Positions 44,076 through 53,187 of a stretch of DNA of 64,000 nt are shown one piece after another (position 1 is the first letter of the stretch; every line of letters starts with the position of its first letter). The notes below the pieces were generated by a model that saw only the letters and a program-made list of their open reading frames with translations, did no database searches and was not told where the DNA came from. Both the position numbers and the translations under genes were made by a program. The stretch covers positions 186,001 through 250,000 of the forward strand of contig NZ_JABULX010000001.1 in assembly GCF_013328345.1 (NCBI RefSeq). The letters are read 5' to 3'. Source of the DNA: Marinifaba aquimaris (GTDB lineage: Bacteria > Pseudomonadota > Gammaproteobacteria > Enterobacterales > Alteromonadaceae).

Positions 44076-45380
44076 ATGGCGTGCAGCAAACACGTTTTTA
44101 TCTATCTGATTTTCTTACTTTTTACGTATTCGAAATCGTTAAGTGCCAACGAGGCAATTAATCAGCCAAATAATGACGCACAAAGCTTGTTCAGCGAATA
44201 TGCTCAGCAAGTTGTACAAGTGCAAGTAATTGAAACCAGTAGTGGTAACAAAACTGCGATAGGTTCAGGGTTTTACGTTGCAGACAGTAAAACAGTAGCG
44301 ACTAACTTTCACGTTATCTCACATGCTATTCACCAACCAGAACACTACAAAATTGAACTTGAAACAGCAGATAAACAAAGACACAGCGCGAGTATCAGTA
44401 ATTTCGATATCGTCAACGATTTAGCTCTATTAAAAACAACTCATCAAGTTAAACCGCTTGAGTTAGCCCAAGCTGAACCTATCCAAGGTAACCAGGCCTA
44501 CTCAATTGGTAACCCAAGTGATTACGGCATGATAGTGGTTCCCGGTATTTACAACGGTATTACTAATAAAAGCTACTACCAGCGAATTCATTTCACTGGT
44601 GCAATCAACTCGGGCATGAGTGGTGGACCAGTATTAAACGAACAAGGGCAAATCATCGGTGTCAATGTTGCTACCAGTGGTAATGCAATTGGCTTTTTAG
44701 TGCCTTTAGCGAAGCTCAACACATTAGTCAGTAACCCAGAGTTAGTCCTAACTGAAGGGCAATCAGCCAAATCTCAATATGCGAAACAGATAGAACTGCA
44801 GCTTTTAGCAAGTCAGGCAGATAAAATTGATAAATTACTAGCCCAGCCTTGGAAAGAGATCGATTTGGGCGATGCGCATGTTTTCAGTGAAGTGGCCCCT
44901 TTCATTCCTTGTTGGGGTGATTCAAACGCAGCAGATGAAGACGCTCACTTTTTTGCTTCTAGTGTCATTTGTTCAAGTAAAGAATATATCTATATCAAAC
45001 CTAAGTTTTTAACGGGCCGAGTAGAAGTGGCTTTCACTTGGTTTGAAAACAAACAGCTCAATAGCTTTCAGTTTTACAATTTGTTAGAGGCAAAATTTGC
45101 CAGTGTAGGGCCTGGTAATTCAGCCAGAGATGACGACGTATCGAACTATCATTGCCATCAAGATTTCCAACAACTCAACCAGAGCGTGCACATAAACAAG
45201 GCCGTTTTATGTACTCGGGCTTATAAAGAATACCCTGAGTTGTTTGATTTGTTATTTATCGCAGTTACCGCAAGTGACAACAACAAAGCGTTGCTAAGTC
45301 ACTTTACGCTGGCTGGTGTCAGTAAGTCTTCGAGCCTTGCTTTTACCGAAAAGTTTATGGATAAAATCTCATGGAAATAA
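44076..45380 (+). CDS. Exported trypsin-like serine protease
   Basis: A 434-residue protein from the ATG at 44076 (AAGGA about 12 bases upstream; an in-frame TTG at 44040 is weaker). An N-terminal signal peptide (about 1-24) is followed by a chymotrypsin-fold domain with the triad His79 (TNFHVI), Asp115 (VNDLALL) and Ser182 (SGMSGGP). The C-terminal 200 residues are of unknown fold with several Cys ('FIPCWGDSN', 'SVICSSKEY', 'NYHCHQDF', 'VLCTRAY') that could form disulfides. There is no PDZ domain. The gene overlaps the FHA gene by 10 bases, so the two are translationally coupled and probably form a pathway. Confidence 0.85.
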   Translation: MACSKHVFIYLIFLLFTYSKSLSANEAINQPNNDAQSLFSEYAQQVVQVQVIETSSGNKTAIGSGFYVADSKTVATNFHVISHAIHQPEHYKIELETADKQRHSASISNFDIVNDLALLKTTHQVKPLELAQAEPIQGNQAYSIGNPSDYGMIVVPGIYNGITNKSYYQRIHFTGAINSGMSGGPVLNEQGQIIGVNVATSGNAIGFLVPLAKLNTLVSNPELVLTEGQSAKSQYAKQIELQLLASQADKIDKLLAQPWKEIDLGDAHVFSEVAPFIPCWGDSNAADEDAHFFASSVICSSKEYIYIKPKFLTGRVEVAFTWFENKQLNSFQFYNLLEAKFASVGPGNSARDDDVSNYHCHQDFQQLNQSVHINKAVLCTRAYKEYPELFDLLFIAVTASDNNKALLSHFTLAGVSKSSSLAFTEKFMDKISWK

Positions 45381-46426
45381 CACACGCTGATATAGCTAAC
45401 ACAGGTTTTAGCCCAGCTGAACAAACAGCCAAGCACCAGACTGAGGACACATTAGCTTCAGATTTAGATTTGACGATTCAAATTTTAGATCGCAGTGGCA
45501 AAATAAAAAAACAAGTTCGCTCGATTGGTAACAAGATCACTTTAGGCCGTGGTCTAGATAATGATGTGATCTTTAAAGAACCGCATATTTGTGCTTACCA
45601 CGCGGTGATCAAACGCGCTGAAGATGGGACAATGGAACTCATTGACCTTGATTCAGTTAATGGAGTTAAACCACTTAAAGGTAAAAACTTATCTAATGTT
45701 TATAAATTTAAAACCGGTGATACTTTTTATCTTGGCAAACAAAAAATTCGCATTCTCAATTCAAATCACCCTGTAGAGCCTGCCCTACCCATTACTAAAA
45801 CAGAATCTGTTGTTGAATACTTTAGTCAAAAGCTGGTGACTTTAACTTGTGTCGTCCTGTTTTTCAGTTATCTGATTTTGGAGCAGTTTCTTGGTACCAG
45901 TGGTGAATTCGTTTGGAAAAAAGTTATCAACCCACTGATTGTGACCGGTTTTGTCATGCTAATTTGGCCTGCTTTTTGGGTCATCATCGCGAGGTTCTTA
46001 AAACACGAGGCTCGCTTTTTAGCCCATGTCAGTAATTTACTACTGTGCGCCCTAGGGTATATTGCATTAGATAAGGTACTGACTGTTTTGAGCTACAACT
46101 CAGCCATAACCGGCTTGGGTGAACTACTGGGCTTCATTTTAATATTGGCTATCAACTTTGCTCTATTCCACGTGACACTTTATCTAAGCTGCCAATTTAA
46201 AAAAACGCGCCACTGGTTAGTCACAGCAGGTTTAACATGTCTGACCATCTCAGCGATTTACACCTTACAATACTCACAGCAAAAAGATTTCTCACCATTA
46301 CCGAGTTATTCTAAAAACCTATTAGTACCGGAACTCTTATTCAATTCTGGTAAGTCGACAAAAGAGTTCGTTAACGAAAGTGAATATATCTTCGGCAAAG
46401 CGCAAAAAGAGTCAGCTCAAGATTAA
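45371..46426 (+). CDS. FHA-domain membrane protein
   Basis: A 351-residue protein. A cytoplasmic FHA domain occupies about 33-130: Gly59-Arg60 in 'LGRGLDND', His77 in 'ICAYHAVI' and Asn97-Gly98 in 'DSVNGVK'. The usual Ser and Arg before the His are Cys74 and Ala75, so phospho-Thr binding may be altered. Then about five membrane segments (155-290 region) and a polar tail. The start lies inside the protease gene (10-base overlap). FHA proteins read phosphothreonine or act as scaffolds; no kinase is encoded here. The tail has a Ser/Glu-rich end. Confidence 0.85.
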   Translation: MEITHADIANTGFSPAEQTAKHQTEDTLASDLDLTIQILDRSGKIKKQVRSIGNKITLGRGLDNDVIFKEPHICAYHAVIKRAEDGTMELIDLDSVNGVKPLKGKNLSNVYKFKTGDTFYLGKQKIRILNSNHPVEPALPITKTESVVEYFSQKLVTLTCVVLFFSYLILEQFLGTSGEFVWKKVINPLIVTGFVMLIWPAFWVIIARFLKHEARFLAHVSNLLLCALGYIALDKVLTVLSYNSAITGLGELLGFILILAINFALFHVTLYLSCQFKKTRHWLVTAGLTCLTISAIYTLQYSQQKDFSPLPSYSKNLLVPELLFNSGKSTKEFVNESEYIFGKAQKESAQD

Positions 46427-46499
46427 TCAGTAAATAGATAAGTTGTAATAAAAAGCGCATAATAGCGCCTACTGAAAGTTAAGCAAAAACCTGTATTAA

Positions 46500-47909
46500 A
46501 TGGCACAAAAAGACTGGAATAATAAAAAAACGGTTTCGGTAGAAGATATCAAAGCCGCCCCACACTCACTCGAAGCAGAGCAATCTGTGATAGGTGGTTT
46601 GTTACTCGATAACGACAAGTGGGACTCAGTTGCCGAACGCGTAGTTGTTCAAGACTTTTATTTAAGAGCCAACCGTATCGTTTTTGAACAAATGGAACAG
46701 TTGGTCGCCAATCACAGACCAATTGATCTGATCACGCTATCTGAAGCGCTCGAGCAGGCCAATGTACTAGAAGAAATTGGCGGCTTTGCTTTTCTTGCTG
46801 AAATTGCTGACAACACCCCAAGTGCTGCCAACATCACAGCTTATGCCGATATCGTTAGAGAGCGCGCGGTTGTTAGAGAGCTAATTGGTGTTGCCAATGA
46901 AATTGCTGAAGCAGGTTATGATCCACAAGGGCGTGACAGTAACGAGTTACTCGATTTAGCCGAGAGTAAAGTTTTTAAAATTGCAGAACAAAGAAGCAAT
47001 GAAAACGAAGGCCCGCGAACCCTTACAAGTATCTTATCTAGCACTGTAGCTAAAATTGAAGAAGCCATGCAAAAAGGCTCAGGCGGTATCACAGGTGTAA
47101 CAACTGGTTTTGATGCACTGAATAAGTTAACAGCAGGTATGCAACCTTCAGACTTGATTATAGTTGCAGCACGACCATCAATGGGTAAAACAACCTTTGC
47201 GATGAACTTAGTTGAAAATGCAGCTATGGCAGATGAAAGACCTGTGTTGGTTTTCAGTCTGGAAATGCCTTCAGAGCAAATCATGATGCGTATGCTTGCG
47301 TCTCTAAGTCGTGTTGACCAAACCCGTGTTCGTACAGGTCAACTTGAAGATGATGATTGGGCAAGAATTTCATCAACCATGAGTGTAATGTCTCAGCGCA
47401 ACAATATTTACATTGATGATTCATCAGGCTTAACACCGACAGAAGTGCGATCTCGCGCAAGACGCGTTCACCGAGATAACGCAGATAAGGGCGGTATCTC
47501 TATGATCATGGTCGATTACTTACAGTTGATGCAAGTACCCGCTCTTTCAGATAACCGTACCCTCGAAATTGCTGAAATATCTCGCTCATTAAAAGCCTTG
47601 GCTAAAGAGTTAAACGTACCTGTTATTGCGCTTTCACAGTTAAACCGTAGCTTGGAGCAAAGAGCCGATAAACGCCCAGTAAACTCTGATTTAAGGGAAT
47701 CAGGCTCGATTGAGCAGGATGCCGATTTAATCATGTTTATTTACCGCGATGAAGTTTATAACCCTGAATCAGACCGAAAAGGCATAGGTGAAATCATCAT
47801 AGGTAAACAGCGTAACGGTCCGCTTGGTGTAGCGCCACTTGCTTTCCAAGGCCAATTTTCTCGCTTTGATAACTTGGCCAACCCGGATGACTATGTCGAC
47901 CTTGAATAA
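46500..47909 (+). CDS. dnaB: Replicative DNA helicase
   Basis: A 469-residue helicase (E. coli 471) that unwinds DNA at the fork. The N-terminal primase-interacting domain has 'PHSLEAEQSVIGGLLLDND'; the RecA-like domain has Walker A 'ARPSMGKTTFAMNL', Walker B 'MIMVDYLQLM', and the arginine finger region 'QRNGPLG'. No intein is present. The ATG has no clear ribosome site. alr overlaps its end by 17 bases, the usual neighbour. Confidence 0.98.
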   Translation: MAQKDWNNKKTVSVEDIKAAPHSLEAEQSVIGGLLLDNDKWDSVAERVVVQDFYLRANRIVFEQMEQLVANHRPIDLITLSEALEQANVLEEIGGFAFLAEIADNTPSAANITAYADIVRERAVVRELIGVANEIAEAGYDPQGRDSNELLDLAESKVFKIAEQRSNENEGPRTLTSILSSTVAKIEEAMQKGSGGITGVTTGFDALNKLTAGMQPSDLIIVAARPSMGKTTFAMNLVENAAMADERPVLVFSLEMPSEQIMMRMLASLSRVDQTRVRTGQLEDDDWARISSTMSVMSQRNNIYIDDSSGLTPTEVRSRARRVHRDNADKGGISMIMVDYLQLMQVPALSDNRTLEIAEISRSLKALAKELNVPVIALSQLNRSLEQRADKRPVNSDLRESGSIEQDADLIMFIYRDEVYNPESDRKGIGEIIIGKQRNGPLGVAPLAFQGQFSRFDNLANPDDYVDLE

Positions 47910-49008
47910 CATCGTTAATCAGGCTACCGCTGAAATTAGCTTAAGCGCATTGAGTCATAATTTACTGCAAGTAAAAAAGCTCGCGCCGCACAGCAAAGTA
48001 TTGGCAGTCTGTAAAGCCAATGGTTACGGTCACGGTCTTGTTGAAGCCGCTACTCATTTACATCAAGCAGACGCTTTTGGAGTCGCTCGCATCCAAGAAG
48101 CTTACCGTTTGCGTTCAGGTGGGATCGTCAAACCGATCGTTTTACTTGAAGGCTTTTTTGAAGCAGAAGATTTACCCCACCTAGTAGCGAGTAATATTGA
48201 AACCGTTGTTCACTGTGAAGAGCAACTGTCTGCATTAGAGCAAGCACAACTATCAGCCCCAATTCAAGTTTGGTTAAAAATCGATACTGGAATGGGGAGA
48301 GTCGGTATTGCTCCCGAGCAGTCTGAACAATACCTCAAGCGTTTAAAGCAATGTAGCAACGTTAAAAATAATATTATTTTAATGACGCATTTTGCTTGTG
48401 CTGATGACACGCAGTCGGATATGACTCTGACCCAGCTAAATTGCTTTGAGCAATTAAAAAACCACCTCATAGGCCAAGATAAACACAGTACCGACGCTTC
48501 TTTAGCTAATTCAGCAGGTATTTTAAATTACCCGCAAGCACACCAAGACTGGGTAAGACCAGGCATTTTACTTTACGGTGCCTCTCCGCAGCTAGATGCC
48601 AAGCATGCCGAGCAAAACTTTAAACCTGCAATGCGGCTAAAGTCGCGATTGATTGCCGTTAAAACGATAAAAGCGAACAGTTTTGTCGGTTATGGTGCAA
48701 CTTGGCAAGCCACTGAAAATACCACGATAGGAATTGTTGCAATTGGTTACGGTGATGGTTATCCAAGACATGCTAAAAATGGAACCCCCGTTTATATAAA
48801 TGGGCGGATTGTGCCTATGGTAGGCAGAGTATCGATGGATATGATCACCGTTGATCTGGGTGAAGCTAGCCAAGATAAAAACGGTGATGAAGTGATTTTG
48901 TGGGGCCCGGAAAATCCAGTCGAGACGGTTGCAGCTATGGCAGACACTATCCCTTATGAACTTTTATGTGGTCTCACATCTCGAGTCGATTTGAGTTATA
49001 AAGATTAG
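47893..49008 (+). CDS. alr: Alanine racemase
   Basis: A 371-residue fold-type III PLP enzyme that makes D-alanine for the cell wall. The PLP Lys is Lys41 in 'VCKANGYGHG'; the opposite catalytic Tyr lies in 'SFVGYGATW', and 'IGYGDGYPR' is family-typical. The ATG at 47893 is preferred as GGATGA lies 2 to 7 bases upstream; ATG 47887 is possible, while a start at 47839 would lie deep in dnaB. The stop overlaps that of DUF3820 gene by four bases (49005-49008). Confidence 0.95.
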   Translation: MSTLNNIVNQATAEISLSALSHNLLQVKKLAPHSKVLAVCKANGYGHGLVEAATHLHQADAFGVARIQEAYRLRSGGIVKPIVLLEGFFEAEDLPHLVASNIETVVHCEEQLSALEQAQLSAPIQVWLKIDTGMGRVGIAPEQSEQYLKRLKQCSNVKNNIILMTHFACADDTQSDMTLTQLNCFEQLKNHLIGQDKHSTDASLANSAGILNYPQAHQDWVRPGILLYGASPQLDAKHAEQNFKPAMRLKSRLIAVKTIKANSFVGYGATWQATENTTIGIVAIGYGDGYPRHAKNGTPVYINGRIVPMVGRVSMDMITVDLGEASQDKNGDEVILWGPENPVETVAAMADTIPYELLCGLTSRVDLSYKD

Positions 49009-49226
49009 CGGTTGTTAACCTTTAGTGGTTTGACTAAAGTATCTAGCCCTTCTACTTTCAGGGTTAATGCTAAGGCCATTAAATCTCCCAACTCGCCTTT
49101 TGGATAACCTTTATCACGAAACCAAATCAAGTACTCTTCAGGTAGGTCAATGACTACACGCCCAGAGTATTTACCAAAAGGCATCGTCGTGCGGGCGAGC
49201 TTAATTAAATCGTTTTTATCTAGCAC
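49005..49226 (-). CDS. DUF3820-family small protein
   Basis: A 73-residue protein with 'TTMPFGKYSGRVVIDLPEEYLIWFRDKGYPKGELG' in family order, the DUF3820 (quorum-sensing-regulated-factor-like) signature. It starts with GTG at 49226; no better start exists ahead of the conserved part. The function is unknown; homologues are found next to alr or elsewhere in marine gammaproteobacteria. It converges on alr with overlapping stop codons. Confidence 0.85.
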   Translation of the reverse strand: MLDKNDLIKLARTTMPFGKYSGRVVIDLPEEYLIWFRDKGYPKGELGDLMALALTLKVEGLDTLVKPLKVNNR

Positions 49227-49298
49227 AGCAAAGTAAATCTTGGTTAAAAAGGCATAATACTTTTAGCTTACTTTGCTGGCTAGTACTAATTAACAACG

Positions 49299-49499
49299 CT
49301 ACTCTAAATCAGGGCTAAATTGGTTTAGTCCGACTTCGTAGTGATAACCTATGCCGGCTAACTTATCTTCTATCATCATTTCATCTGCGTCTAATAAAGC
49401 GGCTAAACTTTGAAGGTTGCCGCACTCGTGTCTGAGTTTATCATTGACGATCCCGAGTAAGATATTGGGATCCATATCGACTGATTGACTATAATCCAT
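49299..49499 (-). CDS. DUF4250-family small protein
   Basis: A 66-residue protein from the ATG at 49499, which has GAGG 9 bases before it; a longer frame from 49577 lacks this. 'MDPNILLGIVNDKLRHECGNL' and 'LAGIGYHYEVGLNQF' match DUF4250, a family of tiny proteins with a helix-turn-helix-like helical core whose function is unknown. It is acidic. It lies alone, 72 bases upstream of the DUF3820 gene on the same strand, so co-transcription is possible. Confidence 0.82.
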   Translation of the reverse strand: MDYSQSVDMDPNILLGIVNDKLRHECGNLQSLAALLDADEMMIEDKLAGIGYHYEVGLNQFSPDLE

Positions 49500-49988
49500 A
49501 ATTAACACCTCGCTGACGATTAATACAAACCTAAACCCGTCGCAGATCAGTGTAGACAAAGTATTTTTATTAACCACATCATTAATTTTCTCTATTTCTA
49601 TAAGTTGCTGTAAAACCTAAAAAACAATTTTTATTCTAATTTTGTCTAAAAAACGTGAATTCAAGCTCATTTTTTACTTGAACTTAGGTCATTTCCTGAA
49701 CTAGGATGAAGGTATGCGCTAATTCAAAAAGCCAAGTAACTGTTTTAGTTAATTTAAAAGTTAACCAAGCACCAAAAGTGGAAGGATCACAGGCTATCTA
49801 GGCAAGCACCAAGGTTTTACCTTTTTGTCATTTATAGTTAATGGTTTTGTCATATAAGCCTTATAGCTTAGACCTGTGAGATTACTTGTTACTCAGAGTG
49901 ACTGTCAGTAGCGTTGTAAGTAAGACAACGACTACTTGTTAGAAAAGAATTGTTAAGTAAGCAATCATGGCCAAAGTAGGAGGCTATT
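49500..49988. other. 489-base gap without a protein gene
   Basis: The longest gap of the window, between the divergent DUF4250 and DUF3545 genes. Visible structure: a dyad TTCAAG/CTTGAA (49660-49665, 49677-49682), and a small hairpin AAGGT-TTT-ACCTT (49811-49823) followed by TTTTG, which could be the end of a short + strand RNA. No ORF of note, no tRNA. The length is more than two divergent promoters need. Confidence 0.45.
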
Positions 49989-50159
49989 ATGGAAAGCACG
50001 AACTCTAACAACGTTGAAAACACACCAACACGTGGTCGTCCAGCACAGAAGCGAAAATGGCGAGAAATAGAAGAAATTAAAGAACGCCAACGACTCAAAA
50101 AAGAGCTCAGAGAGCTCGGTATATACGATGAATTTGAATTAGAAAATATGGCGATTTAA
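49989..50159 (+). CDS. DUF3545-family small basic protein
   Basis: A 56-residue protein with a perfect AGGAGG ribosome site 5 bases before the ATG. It reads 'TRGRPAQKRKWREIEEIKE', a Lys/Arg-rich helix, then 'RLKKELRELG' and an acidic end 'YDEFELENMAI'. The 'KRKWREIEEIK' core marks the DUF3545 family of Alteromonadales and Vibrionales. An AT-hook-like 'RGRP' near residue 15 suggests DNA binding, but no function is established. The terminator at 50166-50193 follows at once. Confidence 0.85.
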   Translation: MESTNSNNVENTPTRGRPAQKRKWREIEEIKERQRLKKELRELGIYDEFELENMAI

Positions 50160-50165
50160 ATATAG

Positions 50166-50193
50166 AAAGGTTGAGCTTTGCTCAACCTTTTTT
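50166..50193 (+). terminator. Intrinsic terminator of the DUF3545 gene
   Basis: AAAGGTTGAGC pairs with GCTCAACCTTT around TTT, then TTTT on the + strand (50166-50193), directly after the stop. On the other strand TTTC follows, so it may also serve ung. Confidence 0.88.
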
Positions 50194-50215
50194 CGTTTAG
50201 CTAGGCTAGAAGTGG

Positions 50216-50875
50216 CTAAACTTGCCAGTTTATAGGTTGTTTCCCTTGTTCAATCAGTAATTGATTAGCTTTAGAGAAGTGTTTACAACCAAAAAAACCT
50301 CTGTGTGCAGACAGCGGTGAAGGATGTGGTCCGGCTAAAACGTGATGCTTTTGCCTGTCGATCATCTTTCCTTTTTTCTGCGCATGGGCGCCCCACAGAA
50401 TAAAGACTAAGCCTTCTGCTTGATGGTTCAGTGCATCGACAACTTTATCTGTGAATTGCTCCCAACCAATTTTCGCATGAGAGTGAGCTTGCCCTTGCTC
50501 AACCGTTAATACGGTATTAAGCATTAATACCCCCTGCTCTGCCCAAGCCTGCAAATATCCGTGATCGGGAATACTAAAACCTTCAATATCCGTAGCCAGT
50601 TCTTTATACATATTGACTAAAGAAGGGGGGATCTTAATACCCGGTTGAACAGAAAAACACAAACCATGAGCTTGATTAGGGCCGTGATAAGGATCTTGCC
50701 CTAGAATGACGACTTTGACTTGATCGAACTCTGTCGCTTTAAATGCAGAAAATACTTGTTCTTTAGGTGGGAAAATTGTTTTTCCTTCTGCACGCTGTGC
50801 ATCTACATACGCCAAAGCTTGTTGAAAATATGCTTGCTGTTTTTCCTGCCCTATAACATCAGACCATGTAGTCAT
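50216..50875 (-). CDS. ung: Uracil-DNA glycosylase
   Basis: A 219-residue family 1 UDG that removes uracil from DNA. Catalytic Asp and the water-activating loop are in '[17 protein letters not shown]'; the minor-groove loop His is in '[18 protein letters not shown]'. It lies behind thrC on the same strand but after thrC's terminator (50894-50925), so it probably has its own promoter in a gap of about 70 bases. Nothing unusual. Confidence 0.97.
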   Translation of the reverse strand: MTTWSDVIGQEKQQAYFQQALAYVDAQRAEGKTIFPPKEQVFSAFKATEFDQVKVVILGQDPYHGPNQAHGLCFSVQPGIKIPPSLVNMYKELATDIEGFSIPDHGYLQAWAEQGVLMLNTVLTVEQGQAHSHAKIGWEQFTDKVVDALNHQAEGLVFILWGAHAQKKGKMIDRQKHHVLAGPHPSPLSAHRGFFGCKHFSKANQLLIEQGKQPINWQV

Positions 50876-50893
50876 TTAAGCCTCTTTTAATAG

Positions 50894-50925
50894 ATAAAAA
50901 AATACCCTGCAAGCAGGGTATTTGT
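50894..50925 (-). terminator. Terminator of the thr operon
   Basis: AAATACCCTGC (50899-50910 region) and GCAGGGTATTT form an 11-bp stem with a short loop; on the minus strand seven T follow. It ends thrABC before ung. Confidence 0.88.
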
Positions 50926-50948
50926 TAATACTGAATACGGTTAAGTAT

Positions 50949-52232
50949 TTAGCCCAATGTTTTTAACATATAAGCTTTTAAAGATTCAAAACTCGAATCG
51001 ATCGTTTCAGATAGAATTGTTTTATTAGCACAATCTGCAAGCTCTTTAGGTAAAGCGACAGGCGTACCTAAGATATTTTCAACTGATTCTTTGAACTTGG
51101 CCGGATGAGCTGTACCTAAGAAGATACCTACTTCATCATCTTCGATACTGCGAGATAGTGCTTTATAAGCAACACCTGCATGTGGCTCAGAAACATAGCC
51201 TAACTCATTAAGTTTCTTAACCGCAATTTGAGTGTATTCTTCATCTACGCGATCACCCGATAATAGCGCTTTATCTAAGTAATCAAACTCAAATAGCGCT
51301 TCGATACGTGGCCAGTTATTTGGTGCACTCACATCCATAGCATTCGATAATGTTGCTACAGTTGGGTTTGGTGACCATTCACCTGTTTCCAGGTAACGTG
51401 GAACAGTATCATTAACGTTAGTTGAAGCAATAAAGCGCTTGATTGGAAGACCCATTGTCTTTGCAATCATTGCTGCAGTTAAGTTACCAAAATTACCACT
51501 TGGAACTGAGATAACAGCCTTAGCGCGGTCTCCTACTGGCAATTGAGCAATCGCCTCAAAGTAGTAGCATACTTGAGCGAGTAATCGGCTGATGTTAATT
51601 GAGTTTGCTGAGTTTAAGTGTAAACCTTCTCGAATGTCAGTATCGTCAAACGAATTTTTAACTAATGCCTGACAAGCATCAAAATCACCTTCCACTTCAA
51701 CAGTATGGATGTTGCCACCTAAAGTACAGAAAAGCTTTTCCTGTAATGGGCTGATCATGCCTTTTGGATATAAAATCACGACATTGATGTTATCTAAACC
51801 ATAAAAAGCGTGCGCTACTGCAGCTCCAGTATCACCTGAAGTTGCAGTTAAGATAGTGATTTTTTCATCTTTTGAAAAAGTCGATAAACACTGAGCCATA
51901 AAACGTGCGCCAAAATCTTTAAACGCAAGCGTTGGTCCGTGGAAAAGCTCAAGTGAATAAATGTTTTCAGAAACTTTTGCTAATGGCGCTGGAAATTGGA
52001 AAGCATTGTTAACCATGCCGCTAACCGTATCAGCATCAACTTCGTCACCTAATAATAAACCTAAAATTTCAGCGCTGCGCTCATTAAATGGTTTTGCTAA
52101 TAAAGCATCTACATCATCAATACTTGGGATGGTTTTAGGGAAAAATAAACCTTGTTGTTTACCTAAACCTTGTTTTACCGCTTGAGCAAAATTCACCTGC
52201 TCTGAAGGGTCTTTTAAATTAAATAGTTCCAC
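50949..52232 (-). CDS. thrC: Threonine synthase
   Basis: A 427-residue PLP enzyme converting phosphohomoserine to threonine. The PLP Lys lies in 'FHGPTLAFKDFGARFM'; the phosphate-binding loop is 'SVPSGNFGNLTAAM'. Length equals E. coli ThrC (428). It starts at the base after the thrB stop, so translation is coupled. Last gene of the thr operon. Confidence 0.97.
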   Translation of the reverse strand: MELFNLKDPSEQVNFAQAVKQGLGKQQGLFFPKTIPSIDDVDALLAKPFNERSAEILGLLLGDEVDADTVSGMVNNAFQFPAPLAKVSENIYSLELFHGPTLAFKDFGARFMAQCLSTFSKDEKITILTATSGDTGAAVAHAFYGLDNINVVILYPKGMISPLQEKLFCTLGGNIHTVEVEGDFDACQALVKNSFDDTDIREGLHLNSANSINISRLLAQVCYYFEAIAQLPVGDRAKAVISVPSGNFGNLTAAMIAKTMGLPIKRFIASTNVNDTVPRYLETGEWSPNPTVATLSNAMDVSAPNNWPRIEALFEFDYLDKALLSGDRVDEEYTQIAVKKLNELGYVSEPHAGVAYKALSRSIEDDEVGIFLGTAHPAKFKESVENILGTPVALPKELADCANKTILSETIDSSFESLKAYMLKTLG

Positions 52233-53186
52233 TTATTTCGCCTCACTGATGGTTGTACCATCATTATCTATTTTACAGACATGGCTAAAACCGAATTCGT
52301 TTTTAATATAGTTTTGCTCTAACCATGAACGGATGTCTTCTGCTGCTTCTTTGTTGTTGGTAACCGCAAAGACTGTTGGGCCTGAACCTGAAATACCAAA
52401 AGCTAAGGCGCCTTGGCTCATCGCGTATTCACGACCTTGGTCAAAACCAGCCAGCAGAGATTTACGATGCGGTTCTGCTAATACATCTTGCATCATTGCC
52501 GCAGCTAACTCTCTATCGCCGCGATGCAAGGCATCAGTGAAAACCGCAAGTTGACGACCAAAATCAATAGTCGTCTTAATTGAGAATTCTTTAGGAAGAA
52601 TATCACGAGCAGCTGCTGTAGACACACTCGCACCGGAATAACATATAGTCCAGTACCACTCATCAAACGTCGGTAAAGATAAACTGATTTTATCTTTACT
52701 TTCTAACATCAATTGCAAGCCGCCTAAGAAGCAAGGCGCAACATTATCGTAGTGGATACTACCGCTAATTTGGCCTTCTAATTTACCCATTAATCTGAGT
52801 AACGACTCATCATCAAGTGCATTTTCAAAGTAGGCATTTAATGCCGCAAGTGCGGCAACGATAGACGATGCGCTTGAGCCTAATCCACTACCAATTGGCA
52901 AGTTTTTCTCAAGTAACATCGCCACAGCAGGTATCGTCTTACCTTGCTCAGCCATCGCTTGTTGAAAACCGACAAAGCAATCGTAAACGATGTTTTCTTT
53001 GGCGTTTTCTGGCAACTTATGAGCAAAGCGCCCCGCTAACTCTAGACTAAACTCCTCGGCATCAGCTAATACTGACACACGATCACCTAGTAGTTCACCA
53101 GAGATAGGTTTCAATGCTAGGCCTAAAATGTCAAACCCTAGGCTAACATTACCGGTTGAAGCTGGAGCGTAAGCAGTAACGGCCAT
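52233..53186 (-). CDS. thrB: Homoserine kinase
   Basis: A 317-residue GHMP kinase that phosphorylates homoserine. The ATP loop is 'LPIGSGLGSSASSIVAALAALN', the N-terminal motif 'APASTGNVSLGFDILGLAL', and the C-terminal motif 'AFGISGSGPTVFAV'. It lies directly between thrA (1-base gap) and thrC (no gap). Confidence 0.97.
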   Translation of the reverse strand: MAVTAYAPASTGNVSLGFDILGLALKPISGELLGDRVSVLADAEEFSLELAGRFAHKLPENAKENIVYDCFVGFQQAMAEQGKTIPAVAMLLEKNLPIGSGLGSSASSIVAALAALNAYFENALDDESLLRLMGKLEGQISGSIHYDNVAPCFLGGLQLMLESKDKISLSLPTFDEWYWTICYSGASVSTAAARDILPKEFSIKTTIDFGRQLAVFTDALHRGDRELAAAMMQDVLAEPHRKSLLAGFDQGREYAMSQGALAFGISGSGPTVFAVTNNKEAAEDIRSWLEQNYIKNEFGFSHVCKIDNDGTTISEAK

Positions 53187-53187
53187 A

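Noticed and set aside
47839-47892. Early alr start deep inside dnaB
   Set aside because: It would add a foreign-looking N-terminus read from dnaB codons; the ATG at 47893 has GGATGA ahead and starts at the conserved part.
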